A stretch of 30,819 nucleotides of DNA from JAVBLK01 sp031553565. GTDB lineage: Bacteria; Bacillota; Clostridia; Christensenellales; DUVY01. The stretch spans positions 1-30,819 of the forward strand of contig JAVBLK010000026.1 in NCBI GenBank assembly GCA_031553565.1, in the 5' to 3' direction. Made by a program: the position numbers and the translations under genes. A model generated the notes under the pieces. It saw only the letters and a program-made list of their open reading frames with translations, searched no databases and was not told where the DNA came from. Shown piece by piece: positions 24,101 through 30,819 of the stretch; positions within the stretch are counted from its first letter, which is position 1, and each line of letters starts with the position of its first letter.

Positions 24101-24284
24101 GCGTCAGGATATGGCCGATGTGCGGCTTGCCGTTGGCGGTCGGCGGCCCGTCATAAAAGCTGAATTCCTTCCCGCCCTCGTTCTGCTTTACGCTCTTACT
24201 GAAAACTTGCTCTTCCTTCCAAAACTCAAGGGTTTCCTGTTCCCTTTCGCAGAAATTCAGACTGCTCGATACTTTCTTATACAT
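21165..24284 (-). CDS. ileS: Isoleucine--tRNA ligase, type 2 (IleRS2)
   Basis: This class I aminoacyl-tRNA synthetase of about 1039 residues charges tRNA-Ile and edits valine. Signature one is HIGH at residues 55-58 in [12 protein letters not shown], and signature two is [13 protein letters not shown] near residue 590. The CP1 editing domain lies between, with [18 protein letters not shown] and [15 protein letters not shown]. Several Cys-x2-Cys pairs (CPRCG, CADCG, CKCG, CWRC) are present. The stretch [23 protein letters not shown] marks it as the IleRS2 group, whose members generally resist mupirocin. The anticodon-binding region is in the last third. I use the ATG at 24284 ([16 protein letters not shown]); the frame is open 39 codons further, but the promoter at 24294-24323 excludes those. 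No T-box leader is visible, and the message should be nearly leaderless. It is the first gene of an ileS-methyltransferase-RluA operon. Confidence 0.97.
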   Translation of the reverse strand: [1039 protein letters not shown]

Positions 24285-24293
24285 AATCTCAAA

Positions 24294-24323
24294 ATTATAG
24301 CATATTCCGCAAGAAACAGTCAA
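24294..24323 (-). promoter_or_regulatory. ileS promoter, predicted leaderless
   Basis: On the minus strand TTGACT (24318-24323), an 18-base spacer and TATAAT (24294-24299) with TG one base before it. The expected transcription start is near 24287, three bases before the ATG, so no T-box or other leader can be present on this transcript. Confidence 0.75.
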
Positions 24324-24414
24324 AAAGAAAAGACGGCCTGGGCGGTGACAAATGTTTAAAAGCGATGAATAAATGAGGTGAATAGCAGAACCCATTGACA
24401 AGGGTTTACGGGAT

Positions 24415-24533
24415 TTAAGGAAACAATGAATTCAAAAACAAAGTATTTGTTTATTTTTTCCATAATGCCGAAAAGATGGCGAAAAACCGGTAAATTTAAA
24501 TGAGGAATAGTATTTAATTCATTGCTTCCTTAA
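24415..24533. repeat. 119-bp element with 18-bp terminal inverted repeats
   Basis: TTAAGGAAACAATGAATT (24415-24432) and its complement at 24516-24533 match at 17 of 18 positions and enclose 83 AT-rich bases. Both ends carry TTAA. The right end supplies the stop codon of the hydrolase. Just to the left, 24360-24375 is an exact reverse complement of 16 bases in the element at 11125-11171, and TAAATGAGG is present both there and inside the element. It could be a small non-autonomous mobile element. The remaining bases of the gap (24324-24414) show nothing else I can name. Confidence 0.6.
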
Positions 24534-25543
24534 ACTCTGCCATTTACGGAAGCCATAATTTTATAAAACTCTTGCGGTTCTTCCCACTGAGGAAAATGAC
24601 AGGATTTTTCAAACCAATGAAACTGTTTCGTTGTTTTAATACGTTCAAAATAGTCATAGGCTAAAGACGACGATACATGATAATCGTGCCGGCCTTCGAC
24701 AAATATTACAGGCACTTCGAACTCTGTTACAGCTTCAAAATCAATATCCATCAGCTCCTGCCACAAATATTTAATCGATTGTAATGAACCCTTCTGTCTG
24801 TTCAGCAAGTCCTTAAAGCTATAATCCGGCGACGTGAGGAAATCGAAGATAAAACGATTATAATTTTTTTTGCCATATAATGAGCCTTTATGTGCTACTA
24901 CTTGCCCTGTTACAAACAGCAGGTCATTAAGCCATGAGTCTTGCCGGTACGAACAGTCAATAGATTGCAGTTTAGCAATCTTGTTATGATTTTTCCCATC
25001 CTTGTTCATCCTTACAGCATAATCAAAAGCTAGTTTGCAGGATTTTCTCATGTTGACAACCTGACCACAGCCAACATAGGTATAAATCAATTCAGGATAA
25101 AGCTGTATAAATCTTAATCCTAACACACTTCCCCAAGAATGGCCGGCTAAGTATATTTTTTTCTGGTCAAAACGCTTTAGTAAATACATGGTTAAAACAT
25201 GTATATCATCTAAAAATGTTTTGATCTTTATATTTTCTTTTTCAGAAAAAGGATAATACGATTTGCCCGCTCCCCGTTGTTCCAATGTCACAACTGTAAA
25301 TATATCCGCTAACCGCTTATTGTATTTCGCGACTAAAGGCAGAGCGGCATCTCCCGGGCCGCCATGCAGATATAAAAGAATAGGGCTGTTTTTTTTGTTT
25401 GTCCGAATGGATATACATTGCCTTATATTGTTGATTTCAATATATTCTACAGTCTTTATAATACTACCTCCATTGAAACGCACTTCGTCTAAAATATAGA
25501 TTTTCCTATTCCCATTATAGTACGATCCTTTCCGAAAATCCAT
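24530..25543 (-). CDS. Alpha/beta hydrolase, proline iminopeptidase-like (S33), probably acquired
   Basis: The product is up to 337 residues. HGGPGD (60-65) is the oxyanion motif, GHSWGSVLG holds nucleophile Ser136, an acid lies in VEGRHDYHVS, and the base is in SCHFPQWEEP. The order and motifs fit prolyl iminopeptidase-like hydrolases, so peptide or small-ester cleavage is likely; the substrate is not known. The gene is visibly AT-richer than its neighbours, with AT-ending codons (AAA, ATA, TTA), suggesting transfer. The start is doubtful. The ATG at 25543 has no ribosome-binding site, and a TATAAT lies inside the frame at 25514-25519. A perfect GGAGGT at 25466-25471 stands six bases before an in-frame ATA (25459), where the family-like sequence KTVEYIEINNIRQ begins. 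Either ATA is used or an original ATG was lost. Confidence 0.85.
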   Translation of the reverse strand: MDFRKGSYYNGNRKIYILDEVRFNGGSIIKTVEYIEINNIRQCISIRTNKKNSPILLYLHGGPGDAALPLVAKYNKRLADIFTVVTLEQRGAGKSYYPFSEKENIKIKTFLDDIHVLTMYLLKRFDQKKIYLAGHSWGSVLGLRFIQLYPELIYTYVGCGQVVNMRKSCKLAFDYAVRMNKDGKNHNKIAKLQSIDCSYRQDSWLNDLLFVTGQVVAHKGSLYGKKNYNRFIFDFLTSPDYSFKDLLNRQKGSLQSIKYLWQELMDIDFEAVTEFEVPVIFVEGRHDYHVSSSLAYDYFERIKTTKQFHWFEKSCHFPQWEEPQEFYKIMASVNGRV

Positions 25544-25651
25544 GCTTTATGGCCGGTCCTGCGGATATTCTTATACAACAGATACCGAATATGCTGGTTT
25601 AAGGTTTAATATAGCAAATCATCTTCTGTTCTTTATGATCCTCCCGGCATA

Positions 25652-25683
25652 AAAATACTCCCAACCTAAGTTGAGAGTATTTT
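25652..25683 (-). terminator. Terminator after the giant repeat protein
   Basis: AAAATACTC and GAGTATTTT plus CAAC/GTTG form a 14-position stem with one mismatch and a four-base loop. On the minus strand it is followed by TATTTTTATG. It lies 48 bases past the stop codon and is symmetrical enough to act in both directions. The remaining bases up to the hydrolase (25544-25651) show nothing else. Confidence 0.7.
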
Positions 25684-25730
25684 ATCATATCCGGAATTCT
25701 CTGTCAGGTAAACATTCCCTGACCATTCGT

Positions 25731-28700
25731 CTATTCCCTTTCTTCCGGCTTTTCTGTGAATTGCTTTGCCCTTGCCAGAATAGAATATATTTCCGCATTG
25801 GATTCATATGTCGAGTCTATCGCGGTGACATACCAGTTCTTGCCGGCGGGGAATTTCGAGCGGCACATGTTGGGATGCCTTTGCATCAGGCTTTCGGCGT
25901 AATCCTTGGGCAGTTTTACGATTATTTTCATTCCGCCGTTCTTAAACTGGTATACATAGGCATAGCAAACCTTTTTAAAAACGCCCTTGTCGGAAATGCC
26001 CGCCAGCGCGTAGTATGTGTCGGCAAGCGGCAGATTCGTGCTCGTATAATCCGCCCTGCGTTGCACCTCGCTGCTTGTCTCGAACTGCGCAACCGTATGG
26101 TCGGCCAATATCTTCTTATTGATATCGAGCCTGAGCCCTGCCAGCAGCGCGGCGTCCAGCTCTGCCTTCTTGTCTTCGGCAATTCTGAGCGCCTCGTCCT
26201 TTAGGATAATTTCCTTCTCGATTGCGGAGACCGTCTTTGTTTCGCTTTGAGCGGCCGCTTGATCGTCCGTCGTATATTTTCCTGTCAACGGGTCAAACGT
26301 GTAGCAATGCTTGAGCACATAGTAATAGCATGCGTCAAGCATATCCATAACTTCTTTTTTAGCGCGGAACGTGTCATCCACGATCACCTTGTACCAATCT
26401 CCGGTATCAGCAAACTTGCTTGGCTCTATGCCCGCATGGTCTTGCTTATAACGCTTGTAATCAGCTTGATCCATCCTGACGAAGAATTTGATGATGCCGC
26501 CTTTTGATACGTACATGACGGCAAACGTCCAGACCCCCGCCCTCAGGCTGTCCGGCGCCTTTTCGTTCAGCCTTAGCCTTGTGTTTGCGGTGACGGGGAA
26601 CCTTCCGGTATCCTCTGCCATTTCGTCAACGCGGTCCAAGACGTCCTCGCGTGAAAGAGTGAATCCCAAGCGCGCCGTCGCAATAACCGCGCCGGCAACC
26701 TCTTCTTCGTCCGGCTGCACTGCGCCGGTTTCGGCAACGGCTTCAGCTGCAACAGCTTTTGAAATCTCAGACTCTGCCTGCTTTGCGGATTGATCGTCTG
26801 TAGTATAGCTTTTGGCTTTTTCGTCGTAGACATAGCATGTTTTCAAGACATAAGCATACCACGCATCAAGCATGTCCATGACTTGCTTTTCCGACACGAA
26901 TGTTTCGTCTATGAACACCCTGTACCAGTCGCCGGTATTTGCGAAATCGCTGGGCTCGATAGCCGGATGCTCCTTCTTGAGCCGCTTATAGCAGTCCTCG
27001 TCCATACGGCCGAAAAATTTGATCAGGCCGTCCTTTGCGGCGTATTCATACATGACCGCAAACGACCATACGCCCGTGCGCAGGCTGTCGGGCGCCCTTT
27101 CGCCAGATCTCAGCCTGACATTAGGCTCGACGGGAAATTGCTTCTGATCTTTTTTCATCTCCTCGACGTGGCGCAGTACGTCCGGGCGGACCAGCTTCCA
27201 CGGCTTGACAGCGTCTACCGTAACGGCTACATTGTTTTCTTCAGGTTCAACCGGCTTTTCCTCTTTTGCCGGCGGCTCGTTTGTTTCTGATGATTGTCCG
27301 TCCCTTCCTTTAAGCAACCAGATAATAAACGCAATCAGCGCGATGATAACTGCCGCTATCAAGAATATTATGCACAGAATATCCCACCAGCTCAAGATAG
27401 CGCATACTATTATTCCCGCGACAAACAAGCACCAAACTACAGCCTTTGCGATGCTGCGCCGTTTTTTGATTATAAACGCAAGTATTGCCGAAATGATCAG
27501 ATATGTGCATATTAGCGCGAGCAATATCCAATGCGCCACACAATCGTTGACATTATACGCTACTGCAAACGACGAAAAATGCTTGGTGTGGATCATGATA
27601 TACGCGCCGTCATCCGACAGTTCGAAATACTCTTCCCCGCCGCTGCCAAGCGTTATTGTCTGCACCACGCCGTTATGCAAACGGTATACAGTAAAGTCTC
27701 CGGCTTTTTTGCCTATCAGGTCGTTGCTGAGCGGCAGAATAACAATAATAGCGGTGTTCAGATCCCTCAGGCTTGTGACCGCTGCCTGCCCTGACGCCGT
27801 GGTAACGGTTTTGGTCACGGTGATATCCACCATCATACCGATGCTCTTGTGTTTCTTGCCTGCATATTTGTCGATCAGGCTTTCGTTTGCCTTTTCCGAA
27901 ACAGTGACCTTAATATCGACGCTGCCGCCCGCCGCGACCTTGCCTGCGTCGTCCGCAGTATACACTGAGGTATCGTTAAACAAGTCACCCAGCCCGCCGA
28001 CTGCTGCAGCAGGCGCGCCGTCCTTGACCTCGACAACTGTGTTTTTCTTTATGCCTTTAAGGTTAGCCGTTATAACTACGTTTTTATCCTTGATCTCTGC
28101 CGCCGTGGTAACGGTCTCGCCGTCCTTAGTCACGACAACATTGTAATAGCCGGCAACAAGCCCGCCAAACACGATATGACCGTTTGCATCGGTATGTCCG
28201 GAGTCTATCAGCTTTCCGCCCGAATAAATGCCGACCGCCGCATTTTCGACCGGCTTGCCGCCGGCATCCTTGATTCGGCCTTCGACGCTGAAGTATTCCT
28301 TATTTTCGCCCTCCTCGGCCGTTTTCATATCGCTCAGCTTATCTTTAAGGATTTTAATTTCGGCGGCAGCTTTTTCCTTTGCTTCGGGGCTCAGCGTTTC
28401 ATATGCGGCGATGGCGTTGTCGATATCCGCCTTTGTTGCCGCGTTTCCGGTGATAGCCCCGGCATTTTCAGCTCTGAACTGTTCGGCGTCATCGTACGCT
28501 TTTTTATCCTTTTCTGCCTTAGCAAGCTTTTCCTCCAATTCCGTCTTAAGGTCGGCAAGCGCTGCCTTTGCAGCCGGTGTAAGAGTCGGATCCGCTGTTG
28601 CCAAATCGGCAAGCGCGGTCTCCAGCGCAGCTATGTCGTCCTTGGTGATATCCGCAAGCGGCTTAACTATGATAGCGTTGTTATCCTCTAAGTATTGCGC

Positions 28701-30819
28701 TTTAGCAAGCTTCTCCTCTAATTCCGCCTTAAGGTCGGCAAGAGTTAGCTTTGCAGCCGCTGTAAGAGTCGGATCCGCTGCGGCCAAGTCCGCAAGCGCG
28801 GTCTCCAGCGCAGCTATGTCGTCCTTCGTTATATCCGCAAGCGGCTTAACTATGATGGCGTTGTTGTCCTCTAAGTACTGCGCTTTAGCAAGCTTTTCCT
28901 CTAATTCCGTCTTAAGGTCGGCAAGAGTTAGCTTTGCAGCCGCTGTAAGAGTCGGATCCGCTGTTGCCAAATCGGCAAGCGCGGCCTCCAGCGCAGATAC
29001 GTCGTCCTTCGTGATGTCCGCAAGCGGCTTAACTATGATGGCGTTGTTTGCCGCAAGATATTCTGCTTTAGCAAGCTTTTCCTCTAATTCTATCTTAAGG
29101 CCGGCAAGAGTTGCCTTTGCAGCCGCTGTAAGAGTCGGATCCGCTGTTGCCAAATCGGCAAGCGCGGTCTCCAGCGCAGCTATGTCGTCTTTCGTGATAT
29201 CCGCAAGCGGTTTAACTATGATAGCGTTGTTTGCCGCAAGATATTCTGCTTTAGCAAGCTTTTCCTCTAATTCTATCTTAAGGTCGGCAAGAGTTAGCTT
29301 TGCAGCCGCTGTAAGAGTCGGATCCGCTGTTGCCAAATCGGCAAGCGCTGTCTCCAGCGCAGCTACGTCGTCCTTCGTGATATCCGCAAGCGGCTTAACT
29401 ATGATAGCGTTGTTTGCCGCAAGGTATTCTGCTTTGGCAAGCTTTTCCTCTAATTCTATCTTAAGATCGGCAAGAGTTAGCTTTGCAGCCGCTGTAAGGG
29501 TCGGATCCGCTGCGGCCAAATCGGCAAGCGCGGTCTCAAGCGCAGATATGTCGTCCTTGGTGATATCCGCAAGCGGCTTAACTATGATAGCGTTGTTATC
29601 CTCTAAGTACTGCGCTTTGGCAAGCTTTTCCTCTAATTCCGCCTTAAGATCGGCAAGAGTTAGCTTTGCCGCCGCTGTCAGGGCCGGATCCGCTGTTGCC
29701 AAATCGGCAAGCGCTGTCTCCAGCGCAGATATGTCGTCCTTGGTGATATCAGCAAGCGGCTTAACTATTATAGCGTTGTTGTCCTCTAAGTATTGCGCCT
29801 TGGCAAGCTTCTCCTCTAATTCTATCTTAAGGTCGGCAAGAGTTAGCTTTGCAGCCGCTGTAAGAGTCGGATCCGCTGTTGCCAAATCGGCAAGCGCGGT
29901 CTCCAGCGCAGATACGTCGTCCTTGGTGATATCCGCAAGCGGTTTAACTATGATAGCGTTGTTGTCTGAAAGATATTCTGCTTTAGCAAGCTTTTCCTCT
30001 AATTCCGCCTTAAGATCGGCAAGCGTTGCCTTTGCAGCCGCTGTAAGAGTCGGATCCGCTGCGGCCAAGTCCGCAAGCGCGGCCTCCAGCGCAGCTATGT
30101 CGTCCTTCGTGATATCCGTAAGCGGCTTAACTATGATGGCGTTGTTTGCCGCAAGATATTCTGCTTTAGCAAGCTTTTCCTCTAATTCCGCCTTAAGATC
30201 GGCAAGCGTTGCCTTTGCAGCCGCTGTCAGGGTCGGATCCGCTGCGGCCAAATCGGCAAGAGCTGTCTCCAGCGCAGCTATGTCGTCCTTGGTGATATCC
30301 GCAAGCGGCTTAACTATGATAGCGTTGTTGTCTGCAAGATACACTGCTTTCGCAAGCTTTTCCTCTAATTCCGTCTTAAGGTCGGCAAGAGTTAGCTTTG
30401 CAGCCGCTGTAAGAGTCGGATCCGCTGTTGCCAAGTCCGCAAGCGCGGTCTCCAGCGCAGCTATGTCGTCCTTGGTGATATCCGCAAGCGGCTTAACAAT
30501 GATACCGTTGTTGTCCTCTAAGTACTGCGCCTTCGCAAGCTTTTCCTCTAATTCCGCCTTAAGGTCGGCAAGAGTTAGCTTTGCAGCCGCTGTAAGAGTC
30601 GGATCCGCTGTTGCCAAATCGGCAAGCGCGGTCTCCAGCGCAGATATGTCGTCTTTCGTGATGTCCGCAAGCGGTTTAGCTATGATAGCGTTGTTTGCCG
30701 CAAGATATTCTGCTTTAGCAAGCTTTTCCTCTAATTCTATCTTAAGGTCGGCAAGAGTTAGCTTTGCAGCCGCTGTAAGAGTCGGATCCGCTGTTGCCAA
30801 ATCGGCAAGCGCTGTCTCC
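25731..30819 (-). CDS. Giant membrane protein: 61-residue repeats, CnaB-like domain, three TM spans, triplicated C-terminal domain (5' end outside window)
   Basis: The frame is open to the window edge, giving at least 1695 residues. Numbered from 30800: residues 5-736 are twelve near-identical 61-residue helical repeats (DPTLTAAAKLTLADLK..., ...NNAIIVKPLADITKDD...). A diverged copy and an older-looking relative follow (about 737-826, NAATKADIDNAIAAYETLSPEAKEK). Residues 836-916 form a carboxypeptidase-regulatory/CnaB-like domain (VEGRIKDAGGKPVENAAVGIYS). Next comes a beta-rich domain ending DDGAYIMIHTKHFSSFAVAY, common in clostridial surface proteins. Membrane spans are at about 1090-1112, 1119-1139 and 1141-1164. 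Then an acidic, proline-rich linker and three copies of one domain: about 1196-1336, 1376-1513 and 1555-1680 (the last divergent). With three spans, the repeats and the triplicated domain should lie on opposite sides of the membrane, the repeats outside. The triplicated domain (FAVMY..., IKFF.RMD..YK, GDWY.V) faintly recalls YjbR/MmcQ-like folds. Function is unknown. Confidence 0.85.
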   Translation of the reverse strand, partial: ETALADLATADPTLTAAAKLTLADLKIELEEKLAKAEYLAANNAIIAKPLADITKDDISALETALADLATADPTLTAAAKLTLADLKAELEEKLAKAQYLEDNNGIIVKPLADITKDDIAALETALADLATADPTLTAAAKLTLADLKTELEEKLAKAVYLADNNAIIVKPLADITKDDIAALETALADLAAADPTLTAAAKATLADLKAELEEKLAKAEYLAANNAIIVKPLTDITKDDIAALEAALADLAAADPTLTAAAKATLADLKAELEEKLAKAEYLSDNNAIIVKPLADITKDDVSALETALADLATADPTLTAAAKLTLADLKIELEEKLAKAQYLEDNNAIIVKPLADITKDDISALETALADLATADPALTAAAKLTLADLKAELEEKLAKAQYLEDNNAIIVKPLADITKDDISALETALADLAAADPTLTAAAKLTLADLKIELEEKLAKAEYLAANNAIIVKPLADITKDDVAALETALADLATADPTLTAAAKLTLADLKIELEEKLAKAEYLAANNAIIVKPLADITKDDIAALETALADLATADPTLTAAAKATLAGLKIELEEKLAKAEYLAANNAIIVKPLADITKDDVSALEAALADLATADPTLTAAAKLTLADLKTELEEKLAKAQYLEDNNAIIVKPLADITKDDIAALETALADLAAADPTLTAAAKLTLADLKAELEEKLAKAQYLEDNNAIIVKPLADITKDDIAALETALADLATADPTLTPAAKAALADLKTELEEKLAKAEKDKKAYDDAEQFRAENAGAITGNAATKADIDNAIAAYETLSPEAKEKAAAEIKILKDKLSDMKTAEEGENKEYFSVEGRIKDAGGKPVENAAVGIYSGGKLIDSGHTDANGHIVFGGLVAGYYNVVVTKDGETVTTAAEIKDKNVVITANLKGIKKNTVVEVKDGAPAAAVGGLGDLFNDTSVYTADDAGKVAAGGSVDIKVTVSEKANESLIDKYAGKKHKSIGMMVDITVTKTVTTASGQAAVTSLRDLNTAIIVILPLSNDLIGKKAGDFTVYRLHNGVVQTITLGSGGEEYFELSDDGAYIMIHTKHFSSFAVAYNVNDCVAHWILLALICTYLIISAILAFIIKKRRSIAKAVVWCLFVAGIIVCAILSWWDILCIIFLIAAVIIALIAFIIWLLKGRDGQSSETNEPPAKEEKPVEPEENNVAVTVDAVKPWKLVRPDVLRHVEEMKKDQKQFPVEPNVRLRSGERAPDSLRTGVWSFAVMYEYAAKDGLIKFFGRMDEDCYKRLKKEHPAIEPSDFANTGDWYRVFIDETFVSEKQVMDMLDAWYAYVLKTCYVYDEKAKSYTTDDQSAKQAESEISKAVAAEAVAETGAVQPDEEEVAGAVIATARLGFTLSREDVLDRVDEMAEDTGRFPVTANTRLRLNEKAPDSLRAGVWTFAVMYVSKGGIIKFFVRMDQADYKRYKQDHAGIEPSKFADTGDWYKVIVDDTFRAKKEVMDMLDACYYYVLKHCYTFDPLTGKYTTDDQAAAQSETKTVSAIEKEIILKDEALRIAEDKKAELDAALLAGLRLDINKKILADHTVAQFETSSEVQRRADYTSTNLPLADTYYALAGISDKGVFKKVCYAYVYQFKNGGMKIIVKLPKDYAESLMQRHPNMCRSKFPAGKNWYVTAIDSTYESNAEIYSILARAKQFTEKPEERE
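28510..30819 (-). repeat. 183-bp coding tandem repeats (twelve near-identical units plus partial)
   Basis: A GGATCC site recurs every 183 bases at 28588, 28771, 28954, 29137 and so on to 30784, thirteen times, with no indel between any two neighbours. Units differ only at a few recurring positions, such as QYLEDNN or EYLAANN, and LKAELEE, LKIELEE or LKTELEE. The array continues past the window end, so the total copy number is unknown. Confidence 0.95.

Noticed and set aside
24324..24414. T-box or other riboswitch before ileS
   Set aside because: No specifier hairpin or T-box core is recognisable and the ileS promoter lies downstream of this stretch.
27205..28146. A 313-codon plus-strand frame, rich in Ser, Thr and Ile, within the giant gene
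   Set aside because: It is antisense to the CnaB-like and membrane part of the giant protein, with no start signal or known domain.
28510..30819. Possible CRISPR or minisatellite outside a gene
   Set aside because: The period is exactly 183 bases (61 codons), the frame is open throughout, and differences between units keep the protein sense, so this is a coding repeat.

Overview
This window looks like a chromosomal stretch of an uncultured anaerobic Firmicute (class Clostridia or a close relative), with roughly balanced base composition. The evidence is gene content: an Enterococcus-type ntp V-ATPase operon, a ywlC-ywlE-ywlF-like trio, a DivIB/FtsQ-like protein, a DUF1461 membrane protein, a type-2 isoleucyl-tRNA synthetase, and a giant repeat-containing surface protein of the kind common in gut Clostridia. 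I cannot assign a genus. I see no rRNA, CRISPR array, insertion sequence with transposase, or prophage.

Layout. 1-4.3 kb: the N-terminal part of a radical SAM protein (minus strand, cut by the window edge), a small membrane-anchored protein, glucose-6-phosphate isomerase (plus) with a clear promoter and terminator, and an ArsB/NhaD-type ion transporter (minus). 4.4-5.4 kb: a tRNA-Val/tRNA-Gly transcription unit with promoter and terminator, a 5' gene remnant broken by a dispersed palindromic repeat, and a cupin protein. 5.6-17.0 kb: one long minus-strand block read as tsaC - ywlE-like phosphatase - rpiB - ntpF-I-K-E-C-G-A-B-D, a complete V-type ATPase in the same order as the first nine genes of the Enterococcus hirae ntp operon. 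The NtpK rotor subunit keeps the Gln/Gln/Glu residues that bind sodium in E. hirae, so a sodium-coupled enzyme is likely. 17.1-18.9 kb: an FtsQ/DivIB-like protein diverging from tsaC, and a DUF1461 membrane protein. 18.9-19.5 kb: a nested tandem-repeat array. 19.5-24.3 kb: an ileS - rRNA methyltransferase - pseudouridine synthase operon (minus). 24.3-25.6 kb: an AT-rich, probably acquired alpha/beta hydrolase next to an inverted-repeat element. 25.7 kb to the end: a giant membrane protein (minus, N-terminus outside the window) with at least twelve near-identical 61-residue repeats, one carboxypeptidase-regulatory-like domain, three membrane spans and a triplicated C-terminal domain.

Functionally the window is mostly housekeeping: ion-coupled energetics (V-ATPase, transporter), translation quality and RNA modification (ileS, tsaC, RluA-type synthase, methyltransferase, tRNAs), and sugar phosphate metabolism (pgi, rpiB). 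The less ordinary material is regulatory and repetitive. Four genes (radical SAM, tsaC, FtsQ-like, ileS) have good promoters whose -10 box sits only 6-9 bases before the start codon, which predicts leaderless mRNAs. Several small families of palindromic elements sit in the intergenic gaps, and two of them form a shared hairpin just upstream of the cupin gene and ntpD. I did not find a clearly new defence or mobile system. The strongest candidates for new biology are the triplicated C-terminal domain of the giant protein and the recurrent hairpins.
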